Shown piece by piece: positions 39,020-51,524 of a stretch of 64,000 nucleotides of DNA. This DNA comes from Gavia stellata (taxonomy: Eukaryota > Chordata > Aves > Gaviiformes > Gaviidae), in the NCBI RefSeq assembly GCF_030936135.1, contig NW_026777121.1, positions 868,001 to 932,000 of the forward strand, in the 5' to 3' direction. Positions within the stretch are counted from its first letter, which is position 1, and each line of letters begins with the position of its first letter. The translations under genes were made by a program, and so were the position numbers. The notes beneath the pieces are model-generated. The model worked only from the letters and a program-made list of their open reading frames with translations. It ran no database searches and was not told the origin of the DNA.

Positions 39020-41213
39020 GGGGGTGAGCAGAACTGCTACCTTGGACTGCCAGCGGGCTGGCTTTCGCCTCTTTAGGAACCTGGTGGACAGAGTCCCTTG
39101 GGAGGCAGTCCTGAGAGGCAAAGGAGTCCAGGAAGGCTGGACGCTCTTCAAGCAGGAAGTCTTAAAGGTGCAGGAGCAGGCCGGCCCCATGTGCTGGAAG
39201 ACGAGCCGGCAGGCAAGAAGACCAGCCTGAACTCAACAGAGAGCTTTGGATGGAACTCGGGGGAAAAAAAGAGAGTTTATGATCTTTGGAAAAAGGGGCA
39301 GGCAACTCAGGAGGACTACAAGGATGTCGTGAGGTTTTGCAGGGAGAAAATTAGAAGGGCCAAAGCCCAACTAGACCTTAACCTGGCGACTGCCGTAAAA
39401 GACAACCAACAATGTTTCTCTAAATACATTAGCAACAAAAGGAGGGCTAAGGAGACTCTTCACGCTTAACCGGACGCGGGGGGAAACATAGTGACAAAGG
39501 ATGAGGAAAAGGCTGAGGTACTTCATGCCACCTTTGCCTCAGTCTTTAACAGTAAGAGCAGTTGTTCTCCGGCTACCCAGCCCCCTGAGCCGGAAGATAG
39601 GGGCGGGGAGCAGAATGAAGCCCCCACAATCCAGGGAGAAATGGTTGGCAACCTGCTACACCGCTATAGACACCCACAAGTTTATGCGACGGGATGGGAT
39701 CCACCCACGGGCACTGAGGGAGCTGGCAGAAGCGCTCACCAAGCCACTTTCCGTCATCTACCAGCAGTCCTGGCTAACCGGGGAGGGGAGGTCCCAGTGG
39801 ACTGCAGGTTAGCAAATGTGATGCCCGTCTTCAAGAAGGGCCGGCCAGACGATCCGGGGAACTGCATGCCTCTCAGCCTGACCTCGGTGTCAGGGAAGAT
39901 TATGGAGCAGATCATCTTGAGTGCCATCGCACAGCATGTACAGGACAACCAGCCCATCAGGCCCAGTCAGCGTGGCTTTATGAAAGGCAGGTCCTGCCTG
40001 ACTAACCTGATCTCCTTCTGTGACAAAGTGACCCGCTTGGTGGACGAGGGAAAGCCTGTGGATATAGTCTACCTAGACTTCAGTAAAGCCTTTGACACCG
40101 TTTCCCACAGCATTCTTCTGGAGAAACTGACTGCTCACGGCTCGGACGGGCTTCCTCTTTGCTGGGTGAAAAACTGGCTGGATGGCCAGGCCCAAAGGGT
40201 TGTGGTGAATTGGCGGCCGGTCACAAGTGGCGTTCCCCAGGTCTCGGTACTTGGGCTGGTCTTGTTTAATATCTTTATCAAGGACCTAGACGAGAGGATC
40301 GAGTACCCCCTCAGCAAGTTTGCAGACGACACCAAGTTGGGCGGCTGTGTTGATCTGCTTGAGGGTAGGAAGGCTCTTCAGAGGGATCTGGACAGGCTGG
40401 ACAGGGTGGATGGGCTGAGGTCAGTTGTATGAGGTTCAACAAGGCCAAGTGCCGAGTCCTACACTTGGGTCACAACAACCCCATGCAATGCAAGGCTTGG
40501 GAATGAGTGGCTGGAAAGCAGCCCGTCGGAGAATGACCTGGAGGTGTTGATGGACGGCCAGCTGAATAGGAGCCAGCAGTGTGCCCAGGTGGCCAAGAAG
40601 GCCAATGGCACCTTGGCTTGTAGCAGAAACAGTGTGGCCAGCAGGACTAGGGAAGTGATTGTACCGTTGCACTCGGCACTGGTGAGGCCGCACTACGAAT
40701 GCTGTGTTCAGTTTTGGGCCCCTCACTACAAGAAAGACATGGAGGTGCAGGAGTGTGCCCAGAGAAGGGCAAGGAAGCTGGTGAGGGGTCTGGAGCACAA
40801 GTCTTGTGAGGAGCGGTTGAGAGAGCTGGGGTTGTTCAACCTGGAGAAGAGGAGGCTCAGGGGAGACCTTATCGCTCTCTACAACTAACTGAAAGGAGGG
40901 TGTAGAGAGGTGGCTGCCAGTCTCTTCTCCCAACTGACAAGTGATAGGACAAGAGGAAATGGCTGCAAGTTGCACCAGGGGAGTTTTAGATCGGATATTG
41001 GAAAAACTCCTTCTCTGAAAGGGTTCTCAGACATTGGAACAGGCTGCCCAGGGAGGTGGTTGGATCACCATCCCTGGAGGTACTTGAAAGAAAGACACGT
41101 GGATGAGGCACTTAGGGACATGGTTTAGTGATGGACTTAGCAGGGTTAGGTTTACGGTTGGACTTGATGATCTTGAAGGTCTTTTCCGACCTAAACCATT
41201 CTATGATTCTATG
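39020..41213 (+). mobile_element. CR1 LINE, 5'-truncated, degenerate
   Basis: Non-LTR retrotransposon in plus orientation. The linker region (KKRVYDLWKKGQAT) is followed by a reverse transcriptase domain (frame 39491-40432) with [29 protein letters not shown] and the catalytic FADD (40319-40330). Frameshifts interrupt it near 39470 and 40425. The C-terminal part continues in other frames (40544-40888) and the element ends at ATTCTATGATTCTATG (41197-41213), the CR1 terminal repeat. The endonuclease and ORF1 are missing. It lies just downstream of the detached acrosin spacer. Confidence 0.9.
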
Positions 41214-44068
41214 AAAAGAAGGATGGCAAAGTATAGTCCGGTTAGGCGACATGTTCTTATTCCTCTCTTAGACCCACAGATGCTAGGCTAGCAGGGTATA
41301 TGACAAACAGTTAAAGTAAAATCTGAAAAATACAGATTTTAAAAAGTGTTGAACTGAAAAGATGAACCCAACAGAAAACCAAACCGAAAAACCAAAGCCA
41401 CACTCCCCAAACCACAGCAATGGCACAGGATGGAGGTGTTCCCCCTGCATACAGAGAAATCTAAGACTCGTCTCAGAACAATGTATGAAATATTCTTATA
41501 ATCGGGCAATACAGGAAGTTCCTTCCAAGAATGGGGAAGACAGTCTAAGCTCTCCGTTGCTATGGTATTGGCAGAGTCAAATCACACCAAGCCAAGTGAT
41601 ATCAAAAAGAAACAAACAAAAAAATCAAAAAACTAAACCACCAGATGAAAAGCAAAAGACATCCCAAACACCCCAGTTTTCCATTTTCTCCTCAGTGCAC
41701 TTATAGTAAACATCTCACGAATCAAAGAAAGTTAGCAAAATAATGCTCTTCATCTAGTACAGAACGTTTCTTTAATTTTTTTAACAGTATATGAAGATGT
41801 CCAGGATTTAAAAGCAATAGTTTTATAACTACACAGTGCCTAAAGAGCAGAGTAATTAGAAAACTCACTTTCTAGAGTAATTTCTACACTGCAATGCTGA
41901 GAACCAAATTTTTTAGCAGTGCCGTAAGAGAAAATTTAGAAAATGTATTTAAAGTATTTAAAGGAACCAGCAGACAAAAATACAAAGAGACTCTATCTTC
42001 CATTTTTTATCACCCTCCTAAAAATTAACAAGAAGTTACGCATTGTAAGGCAGTTAAACAAAGCAATCAGAACGAGTGCATAATACTGAGACCCTTCTGT
42101 AAAAATGACTCAACGAAACACTAATATGGGTTAAATACTTTCAATATTGCACATACTAAGAATTCCTTCCTACATTACAGAAATACACCTATAAACTAAT
42201 CCTTATGTTGAATAGCTTTTACACAGATGAAATCACCAGTACACCAACAGGACAAAGCATGAGCTTTGAAAAAGGAAAAGACAAAACTAACACTGACATA
42301 AGATCTTGCAGTGTAGTATATTTCTTCTGAATCGTCCAAAAAATTGCTACTATCGGGCTGTTCATTAGATAGACATCAGGAAACTCAAGTTATTTACATT
42401 GTGACTGAAAACCAGGTAGAGATAAAGGGAAAGTTTCTTGCTAAAAAAAGAGTTGGTAGTTGAAACTCAAACCATGTTAAGCCAGTTCTGGGGATGGAGG
42501 TAAAACACAGCTGAGGGTACGGTCACATTACCAAACACTACCGAATCACACCAAAATAATGAATTACTGTTCATCACCTGAGCTCTGGTAATGAGTGACA
42601 AACTGCCTCAGTAAGAGGCAAGTATGTACCAGTTCCACATCTCAGTGCACCACCACCAATAACTCCTCATGCTGCAGTGGTCCAGTCCTTTGGCTTATAA
42701 ACATATAATTCAAGCATGCTTTAGTGAGACAGAAGCAAAAAGGTCAGAAGAACTGCTTTAATGAAAAGGGATCCACACTGTTATTGCTGGACAAAGAGAC
42801 AGGCATCTCTTACTCCCGCTTGCATTTGAAAGACTTCCTTTCCCAGAGGGTGTAGGTTGTTACAAACTTCTCCCTCAGCCTGCTTTGTGTTAAGGCTCTT
42901 TGCTAGAGCATCTGGTCTTTGAATAGATCTCTAGTTTGCATTTGACATGCCACTTCGAGTTGTCCATTGGTTCTATATCCAATGACAAAGAATAGTTTTG
43001 CTTTGGTCTCTAGACCCAACATTGTCATTTTCAAAATCATAGTTCTGTTTTATCGGGAAAGGACAGATCAGGACTGCATGCTCCATTCTGATAGGAGCAG
43101 TGGGCCAGTTCATTTCCCTCTTCAGAAAGACCCAAACAAGCAATCATGGATCTTCCTTACAGACAGGGAGATGAGGCAAGTTCTTTGGACAGGTTTCAAA
43201 TGCGCAAACTCCAGCAGGACTAGACAATACTAAGAGATTTCCTTATCAGCAGAATTCATCTGGATCGTTCAAGCCCCTTCTGGGAGCAGCAAGGGCTTCT
43301 GACATTCCCGAGTGCAAAGGTCCTGATTGCTAACGCACAAGGTAGGAAAAAGGCTTTATTCCCTCCCTTCCAACACCACCTGCCAAACAAGTGCTCTCAA
43401 AAGCTGTGCTTTAGTCCCTGCAGAAAACCTCTCTCCCCAGTTTAGCAACTCAGGTTCCTAAGGCGCAATGAAATCACGTCTCTGCCCCATGAAGTTGTCC
43501 ACTGACTGGTTTGGATAGTCAGTAACTGATACAGCAAGAAAGAAATGGAAAAAGGATTTTTAAAACTTCAGCTTCTCCATTATCACATTTTTGCAATACG
43601 ATTCTGTGTGTGTATAAATAAATAAAATTCTGAAGGAGCAAAGCATTATCATTTGTACTATACGATTCTACCAATCGTATTTTCTTTAGAATCGAGACAA
43701 TGCAACAGCGAAGCAAAGCCAGGACACCTTGGAATCAGTTCAAAAATAATTTTGAGTTAACTGGTAAGTTTATGGTAAAACACTGACTTCATTACCATAT
43801 TTAATAAACACTTGTCTAAGCAGGGCTCCTAAATGGTGCTGTTAGGCAGTTATGTCAAGGTCTAAATAACATAACTGCAACAATTGCCCAAGTCCTACAT
43901 GGGATTTGGTAAGCTCTCCTCCTCTGTCTCGAACAAGCACTAAGAACTGCAGGCTACCTGTGCAGCCAGTTGCTGAGGAAGAGCAAGACCACGTACAACC
44001 TCATACACCCAGAGCCAGCTGACCCACTACCAAAGGACAAGGCACCAGGAAGGAAATTTTAGTACAAC
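41214..44068. other. AT-rich region, no recognisable gene
   Basis: Nearly 3 kb of AT-rich single-copy sequence. Open frames are short and unsupported. I see no repeat family, no splice-consistent coding series and no RNA gene. It ends at the LTR of ERV B. Confidence 0.5.
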
Positions 44069-44620
44069 TGTTACGGAAAATTGTAACGAAGAAAACTCTC
44101 CAAACCAAACAATAGTTTAGAAAGCCGCCATTGGTTTATTGCGGTGCCGGGTGCATGGGGGATTTCTCCTCCTAACATGCACACCGGGTTAAAATCATGA
44201 CAGGTATTTAAAACAATTAACAGAGTTAGTTACGCCTACTGGTTCGACCCCTTAATTAACTATTGGTTAATACTTTTGGTACTTCATCTTAAAGTTATAG
44301 TTCTCTTTTAATTCACCACGCATGCTCAGAGAGTAGGGGGCTTAATTGGGTTGGGGGCTTTTCTAGCCAGGAGGTGTGTTCCTTAGCATTATAATGAGAT
44401 TATAATGAGACAGGTTAACTCTAGGGCACTATTTTGGCAGTCCATTCTATTTTTCTAAGATTTGTCCTTGTGTTAATCCTTACTGATAGTTAGTAGAGAG
44501 TTAGTGAAGAGAGTCTTTATCTTTAATATGTCTAAGTGCCAAGTGCATTTGTTATGAACTATCTTCTTTACATTCTTCTTACTTGTTTTTAACACTTGTT
44601 TTTCAAGATGTTCTGTAACA
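44069..44620 (-). mobile_element. 3' LTR of ERV B
   Basis: Minus strand starts TGTTACAGAACATC right after the PPT and ends CAATTTTCCGTAACA: inverted TGTTAC/GTAACA ends. AATAAA (minus) lies at 44140-44135. Length 552 bp. Matches 51015-51524 and 57359-57918. Confidence 0.9.
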
Positions 44621-44632
44621 TTCCCCCCTTTG
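44621..44632 (-). other. Polypurine tract of ERV B
   Basis: The minus strand reads CAAAGGGGGGAA immediately before the LTR start, the primer for plus-strand synthesis in retroviruses. Confidence 0.8.
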
Positions 44633-45109
44633 AGACTTATGGATATATACAATATATATATTTTATAATTTCCATAAGTCTCAATCTTTCTTGCGTGGAT
44701 TTCACCAACTAAACAGAAGGTGATTAACCTTGTCACACATTCTCAAATCTATCCCGTCCTCTTACAACCTGGAAAAAGAAATAGAATATAAAATATTTCA
44801 ATTCTAACCTGATTATGCACGCAATAATACTATTAATCCTGTAATACTATCAATAGTATTAATAATAATAATAATTTCTAAGAGCCTTATTGAAGCAATT
44901 CTATGGAAAAATCAGTCATCTTATGCATAGTCGATACCAAATCTTCTCAGTGGTTTAGATATTAGTTCAGTCTGAAGTTCTGGTCTTATCATTATATCAG
45001 TTCAGCGATGCAGTTAGGCTCAGTATTGCTCGTATATGATCACGGTTTAGGTTTGGCAACTTGGGTTTCTTTTCTTAATTCTTTGGTATCAAGCCCCCCT
45101 TTTGAAGTA

Positions 45110-46080
45110 GTTAGATTTTTACTACTTCCATAGGTTTCTTTCAATGGTTCTCTTAGTACAGCTTATGCAGATTCCTATAAGAATCACAATCACATAAATT
45201 ACTTTCTCTAACAATGTAGCTAACCATCTTCTTAGAGACCACCTGTCTAATTCTTGGAGAATTTTGTTAAACCAATTATTTTCAGCTGCCTCTTTTATCG
45301 CTCTACTGTCTTCTGCTACTTTTCTCATTTTGTCTAATTGTTATTGCAGGTTTTCAGTGATATTTGGGATGTGGATACAGCAGTGTTCTTTGTCTAACGT
45401 AAGATAGCCACACACTCCTTGTTCTTTGACTAATAGCAAGTCTAAGGCCAGTCTATTTTGTAATGTCATTTTAGTGTTAGCTTGGATTTGTTTGTGGCTA
45501 ATCTGGAATCCTTTCTGAGTGGCTCTCGATAAGGCTTCCACCTGCCAAGTTAGATTTTCTATTCCTATTCGATTTCTAAAGCCTTTAGCCCTGGTAATAG
45601 GAAACTTTGGAGTCCCCACTCAAATTGTACTGCTGTGGAAAGCTCTGTCCAAATATCGGGGTCCTTTTCTGTCTACATTTATTGTCTTTGTCTAAATAAT
45701 AAGAGACATTGGCCTGCTTAAAGGCTCCTGTGATGTTGTCATATTCCTCTAGTAAAGATAAATTTACCGGTATAGTGCCCCATGGGATGGGCTGACTGGC
45801 CGAGTGAAGGATCGGGATACATGCTGTAACACTAGTAAGATTATGCATTTTGCCAAACCCTTGTATCAAAGTTAGAATGAGGTTTTTCATCCAAATCTGT
45901 ATTGACCTCTTCATCTAGAGCGACCTCTGCATTTCCCGACATCGCTGCAAGAGATATAACCCACAACTTCATGATTCCCGAGTTAATTTTAAATGTAAAG
46001 GTCCCTCTTGTTTGACAGTCCATTGTGGTGACGTGCATGGTACATCCTGCTGTGATGTATCCATGGAATGACTCCTTCAA
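45110..46080 (-). pseudogene. env of ERV B, surface subunit mostly deleted
   Basis: Begins in the integrase overlap with a possible signal segment (LWVISLAAMSG), then jumps to the end of the surface subunit with NLT, NLS and NVS sequons. The transmembrane subunit has the immunosuppressive-type helix region with LQNRLALDLL followed by one Cys, nine residues and CC; the usual class I spacing is six. Then come a hydrophobic anchor (VIYVIVILIGICISC) and a short tail. Stops and frameshifts lie near 45600 and 45335. Confidence 0.7.
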
Positions 46081-46985
46081 GCTTGACAGTAGTATAGGTG
46101 GTGAGTAAAATCTGGAGAGGACCTTTCCACTTCTCTTTCAACGGCTTGTCTGACCATGTCCTCAGATACACCCAGTCTCCGGGTTGGTATTGATGCACAG
46201 GCACGTCCAGGGATAGTGGTGCGCTCACAGTGACATACCTGTGGAGAGAGGACAGAACCCTTCCCAGAGAGATAACATATTCTCTCAGGTAATGTTTTCC
46301 TACGATTTCAGGATTGACTCCTGTTTCTGTCACCTGACAAGGTTTACTGTATATGATCTCAAAAGGACTAACCTTTTCTTTGGTTCTAGGCTGGATGTGT
46401 ATCCATAGCAAAGCTAAGGGAAAAGCATCCAGCCACTTCATCTGAGCCTCCTGGCAAATTTTACTTATCTGTCTCTTTAGGCTTTGATTCATTCTTTCTG
46501 CTTTTCCACTTGATTGAGGTCTCCATGGGGTATGGAGATCCCATTTTATCCCTAACGCTTTAGCTAAACTTTGAACAGCTTCTGCTATCAAGTGTGGGCC
46601 CCTATCCGAAGATAGTCCTAGGGGTACCCCAAATCTTGGCATTATTTCCTTAAGTAACACTTTTGCTACTTCTTTTGCCTTGTTGGTGCGACAAGGGAAA
46701 GCTTCTGGCCAGCCTGAAAAAGTTTCTAACATTACTAAAAGATACCGGTATCCATTTTGCTGTGGTAATTCGGAAAAGTCTGTTTGCCAATAGTCTCCTG
46801 GACTGTTTCCTCTCTTGGTCACCCCTGGTAAAGGTCTTTGGGGTAAGTGAGGATTGTTCTTGAGGCATAATTCACATTTCTTCACCATGCTTTTGACTAT
46901 TCCAGTCATTTGTACACTTAGCACTTGTCTTTTTAATGCTTCAACCGTTGTTTCAATTCCCCAATGAGTTTCTTGGTGTTTCTTT
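46030..46985 (-). pseudogene. Integrase of ERV B
   Basis: From 46924 to 45989 the frame is open for 311 codons. The zinc-finger cysteines (CELC) are followed by the catalytic core with Asp in DYWQTDF, Asp in SSDRGPH and Glu in SSGKAERMNQ, so the DDE triad is intact. A C-terminal domain with QPGDWVYLRTW follows. The zinc-domain histidines lie just upstream, beside the CR1 insertion at 46988, which cuts the pol frame. Confidence 0.85.
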
Positions 46986-46987
46986 CA

Positions 46988-47322
46988 GGACAAGAGGACA
47001 TGGCCTCAAGTTGCGCCAGGGGAGATACAGACTGGATATTAGGAAAAATTTCTTTACTGAGAGAGTGGTATCACAATGGAATAGACTGCCCAGGGAGGTA
47101 GTGGAGTCACCCTCCCTGGAGGTATTCAAGGAGCGTGTGGACATGGCATTGTGGGACGTGGCTTGATGGGCATGGTGTTGTGTGGTGTGGGTGGGGTTTT
47201 TTTGTGTGGTGTGGTTTTTGTGGTGGTGGGGTGTTTTTGTTTTTGTTTTGTTTTGTTTTGTAATGGTTGGACTTGATGATCTTACAGGTCTTTTCCAACC
47301 TTAGTGATTCTGTGATTCTGAT
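46988..47322 (+). mobile_element. CR1 3' tail inserted in ERV B pol
   Basis: Plus-strand CR1 fragment opposite to the provirus, starting near AGGACAAGAGGACATGG and ending with GTGATTCTGTGATTCTG at 47307-47322. In its middle (47170-47262) is an unusual G/T-only expansion (GTGTGG, GTTTTG units) absent from the CR1 at 41100-41213. It separates RNase H from integrase and is younger than the provirus. Confidence 0.85.
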
Positions 47323-48010
47323 TCTTATTAGCCAATTCACGCATGATTTCCTGTGTAACTATTACTTGGTGCGAATGAGTCACCCACCATCCTTCTTGAT
47401 TTTTGTTTGCTTTCACTAGGTTAGCCAATTGATTGTCTTCTGGTGTATATTGCAGACTCTTGGGTCCCAGCCTCTGAACTTTTTCTGGCAAAACTAGCAA
47501 TATTTGCCCTTCAGCTGCTTCTCTCGCAGCTCTATCTGCCATGCGATTCCCTATATGCATTGGGCTATTTCCAGTTTGATGTGCCTTGCAATGCATAATT
47601 GCCACTAATCAGGGTAGATAAATTGCCTGTAGTAATTGTTGGATTGTTGGCCCGTATTTGATAGGGGATCCTTGAGACGTTAAGAGTCCCCTTTCTTTCC
47701 AAATGGCTCCGTGAGCACGAACCACTCCAAAGGCAAATTTTGAATCTGTCCATATATTAACAATTTTACCTTTTGAAAGTTCTAGTGCTCTCAGCAGGAC
47801 TATAAGCTCTGCTTTCTGGGCCAAAATGTTGGATGGCAGAGCTTTGGCCTCAATTACTTCCTTACCAGTTACCACTCTGTAACCTGTTTTTCGTGTTCTG
47901 TTTCGCATAAAGCTGCTACCATCTACGAAGAGGTCCCAGTCCGCATTTTCTATTGGCACGTCTTTCAGGTCTGCTCTGCTGGAGTACATCTGTTCTACAG
48001 TTTGCAAACA
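47323..48010 (-). pseudogene. RNase H of ERV B
   Basis: Contains DLFVDGSS (Asp), QKAELIVLLRALEL (Glu) and IWTDSKFA (Asp). After a stop near 47606 come MHCKAH and GNRMADRAAR with the last catalytic Asp. All four catalytic acids are seen, but the frame is broken. Confidence 0.8.
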
Positions 48011-49770
48011 GTTAATTCTTCTCCACCAGGATCAGTAGTTAGAAAGGTCGCTGGATTCAGGATCGTAGTTACTTTCAGCTCCACATCGTCTTGCTCCAGA
48101 AGAACAGCTTGATATTGCAGCATCCGGCTTGGTGACAACCAGCGTCCTCCTTTTTGTTCCAGCACTGCTGTAACTGCATGAGGCACAAATACAGTTAGTT
48201 TTTGCCTGAGCCTCTTGGATCAGTACTACTGTAGCTGCCACTGCTCGGAGACACGCTGGCCATCCTTTGCTAACATTGTCTAGCCGTTTTGAAAAATACC
48301 CCACTGGTCTTCTCCATGATTCCAGTCTGTGGGCCAATAGCCCTAGGGCAATATGCATTCTTTCATGCACAAATAATTCAAATGGTTTTTCCAAATTCGG
48401 AAGGCCTAGGGCTGGAGCATTGATTAAAGCTTGTTTCAATTTCATAAATGCATCTCTGCCCTCCTGAGTCCAAACAAGGAGGTTTCCCTCCCCTTGTACA
48501 GCTTTATACAGGGGTTTGACAGTGAGTCTAAAATTCATTATCCACAGGCGACACCATCCAGCCATTCCGGGAAATGCTTTGAGATTTAGGGTCGGGAATC
48601 TGGCACATGGCCTCTTTTCTCTCAGTGCCAAGACTACGCTGGCCCTGGGAAATTGTGTACCCCAAATATGTTACTTCCCGCTGGGCGATCTGTGCCTTTT
48701 TCCAGGATACATTGTACCCTGCCAACCCCAAAAAGTTTAGGAGGTCTATTGCCATTTGTATGGAATCTTTCTTGTCACTTGTTGCTAGCAGTATGTCGTC
48801 GACGTACTGTGGCAAGGTGATATTTTTATGCATCTTTTGCCAGTCTTCTAATTCTTTGGCTAGTTGATTTCCAAAGATCATAGGGCTATTCTTAAATCCT
48901 TGTGCTAATACTGTCCAGCACAACTGAGTTTTTCTACCGGTCTTAGGGCTTTCCCACTCAAAAGCAAACAGTTCCTGACTCTCCGCTGCTAATGGGAGGC
49001 AAAAGAACGCATCTTTCAAGTCTGATACAGTAAACCATTTGCGCGTTTCCTTCAGGGTGGTCAAGAGAGTATACGGGTTTGCCACTACCGGGTGAACATC
49101 CTGTACAAGTTGATTTATAGCCCTTAAGTCCTGGACCAATCTATACTCTTCTGAATGCGGCCTTTTAATTGGTAAGATCGGGGTGTTGTATTCTGATTGA
49201 CATACTTTCAATAATCCAAAATTTACAAATTGTTCTGTTAATGGTTCCAATCCTTTTCTTGCTTCTAATTTAATTGGATACTGTTTCTGTCTTACCGGTC
49301 TGGTGTCTGGTTTCAACTTGGTGATTACCAGTTCTGCAGCTCGGGATTGTCCTGGTGTTCCTGAAGCCCATACTAGAGGTGTTACAGCATTTTCAACGTC
49401 TTCTGGTATTTCCTGTGACTCGGCTTCCTTCTGTAACATAAAGACTTGAGCATCCAAAGCTTTATTTTCAGGAATATGGATTTGGATTTTTCCTTTTGAA
49501 AAAGTAATTTGTGCATTCAATTTACTTAATAAATCTCGTCCTAATAGCGGCACAGGGCAATCTGGGATATAAAGAAATTGATGGGGTAACACCCTTTTCC
49601 CAATTTCAAACTTCAAAGGCTGGAGAAACGGCTGATTTTCTTTCCATCCTGTGGCACCAATAATTGATGTGCTTTGGTTACTAAAATTAACTTTGCATGT
49701 ATTCAATACTGAACAAGTGGCTCCCGTATCTACTAAAAATTTTACTTTTTCATTCCCCAACTTTACTATA
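48010..49770 (-). pseudogene. Protease and reverse transcriptase of ERV B
   Basis: A 410-codon frame (49760-48528) starts in the protease with the active site LVDTGAT, followed by a retropepsin-like PLLGRDLL segment. The reverse transcriptase then shows YRLVQDLRAIN, FTVSDLKDAFF and the catalytic YVDD (48806-48795). A frameshift near 48600 moves the thumb/connection part to another frame (48631 down) and a second shift lies near 48190. The lack of a gag-pol junction in frame here reflects decay. Confidence 0.85.
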
Positions 49771-49879
49771 ACCAGGGATTCTGTTGAGGAGGGTTTCTGA
49801 ATCTTCCCCCGGTCTCCCTCAGTCTGAATCTAATGTCATCATGTTAACAGCCTGCCTCGGCATTTTCTCCAGGCCTTTT

Positions 49880-49960
49880 CCTCTTAACTGTGCACACTCC
49901 CTTTTCCAGGGTCCTTTCTGCTTACAGAAAGCACACTGATCTTTCTTCAAGGATATTCTG
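49880..49960 (-). pseudogene. Nucleocapsid zinc-knuckle remnant of ERV B
   Basis: Minus strand encodes CAFCKQKGPWKREC, a CCHC knuckle in which Pro stands at the His position, just upstream of protease. This marks the end of gag. Most of capsid is missing between here and the matrix piece. Confidence 0.65.
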
Positions 49961-50254
49961 GCCCTTTGTGCTTTACAGGGAAATCTTCTCCCCTTCTTAA
50001 ATCTGTTATCACATATTTAAGAATTATCATTAAAATCCACAGTCATCACACAATCTTTACAAACTTCACTCACAGCAACAAAAACAATTCCCCACACCAA
50101 AATCAAAACCGCAATGGCAACAGAAATCCACATTCATTCTGCTCTCTAACATTGTCCAGTCCATGTTTTGCCCGTTACCTCTCCCAATTACTATCCTTAT
50201 CTCAAATTCCTCCTCCTGTTGCTCTTCTTCCCATTTCTCTTTATATTTGTTGCA

Positions 50255-50656
50255 TCACCTGCCGATGCGCCATGCTGAACAACAATGCTTAGGTGTTTTC
50301 TTATTTTCTGCTCCTAGAGCCAATGCGCCACCTTCACCTTCCATCAAGCCACACTCCTTACGGATGTTATAATTATCCCACAATGCAAAGAACAAATTCA
50401 CGTATGGTATCTCATTCCATTTTCCTTCGTGTCTACAGAACAGCGTTAATTGCAACACAGTGTTGTAGCTTATACTTCCATTCTTAGGCCATTTCTCCTG
50501 ATCATCCAGAGTATACAAGGGCCACCAATGATTCCAATATTCTACCAGCGTTTTCCGAGTAAGGGGATCACCCCCAAACATGCTCCAGTCACTTAGTATA
50601 CACCCCAGAGGAGAGCACTTAAGAATTCCCCCTTCAGTAGATTGTCCAACTCCCAT
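50255..50656 (-). pseudogene. gag matrix fragment of ERV B
   Basis: Begins MGVGQS, so Gly2 could be myristoylated. It continues with CSPLGCILSDW, WWPLYTLDDQEKWP and KWNEIPYVNLFF, the matrix pattern also seen in ERV A. After about 100 residues the frame runs into sequence unlike capsid. Confidence 0.7.
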
Positions 50657-50991
50657 TCTGTAAAATTACCACGTATGTGTGCCCAAGCCAAACCAAAATC
50701 CAGACTCTGGGCGTCCCCGTAATAGCATACGGATTACACAAAATTATACAGTAGTGCACTCCCGATATCAATACCAGCAACTTAACAATGCATACTAAAT
50801 TCAGATACGACTTATTTGCAAACAACCAATACCAATACCAATATTAGTATCAAATGCCAATGTCATTAGTCTCCCAGAGAGCTGTCGCAGAAACTCACCT
50901 GACCAAGGAATCGGAGGGCCTCCCCAAAAATACTCCGGTGCGCGCTGGAGTCCTCACGATTCCTCTGGTCCGTTGAGATTCCGGAGAGCAG

Positions 50992-51009
50992 GTCCCATCT
51001 GGGGTGCCA
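50992..51009 (-). other. Primer-binding site of ERV B, tRNA-Arg type
   Basis: Minus strand TGGCACCCCAGATGGGAC, five bases after the LTR. From memory this is a perfect 18-base complement to the 3' end of a vertebrate tRNA-Arg(CCU) including CCA. Confidence 0.7.
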
Positions 51010-51014
51010 AATTC

Positions 51015-51524
51015 TGTTACCGAAAACTGTAACCAAGAAAACTCTCCAAACCAAATGATGGTTTAGAAAGCCGACATTGGTTTATGGCAGTGCCGGGTGC
51101 ATGGGGGATTTCTCCACCTAACGTGCGCACCGGGTTAAAATCATGACAGGTATTTAAAAAAATTAACAAAGTTAGTTATGCCTACTGGTTCTACCCCTTA
51201 ATTATTGGTTAATACTTTTCGTACTTCATCTTAAAGATACAGTTCTCTTTGAATTCACTACGCATGCCCAGAGAGTGGGGGGCTTATTTGGGTTGGGGGC
51301 GTTTTCTAGCTAGGAGGTGTGTTCTTTAACATTATAATGAGATTATAATGAGACAGGTTAACTCTAGGGCACTATTTTGGCATTCCATTCTATTCCATTC
51401 TATTTTTCTACGATTCGTCCTTGTGTTAATCATTATTGCTAGTTAGTAGAGAGTTAGTGGAGACAGTCTTTATCTTTCATATGACTAAGTACCAGGTGCA
51501 TTTGTTATGAAGTATCATTTTATT
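51015..51524 (-). mobile_element. 5' LTR of ERV B, truncated
   Basis: Matches the 3' LTR from its U5 end (GGTAACA on the minus strand) up to about 51524, then breaks into ERV A gag-region sequence, so the first 90 or so bases of U3 are missing. Confidence 0.85.

Larger units (their letters stand above)
44069..51524 (-). mobile_element. ERV B provirus, nearly full length but broken
   Basis: Minus-strand class I (gammaretrovirus-like) ERV. In transcription order: 5' LTR (51524-51015, U3 start missing), PBS (51009-50992), gag (about 50656-49880, large internal loss), protease/RT (about 49770-48010), RNase H (48007-47340), CR1 insertion, integrase (46985-46030), env (46080-45110, surface part mostly deleted), PPT (44632-44621), 3' LTR (44620-44069). 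Frameshifts and stops lie in pol. The 5' flank is replaced by ERV A sequence, so a target duplication cannot be checked. It has no coding capacity. Confidence 0.92.
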
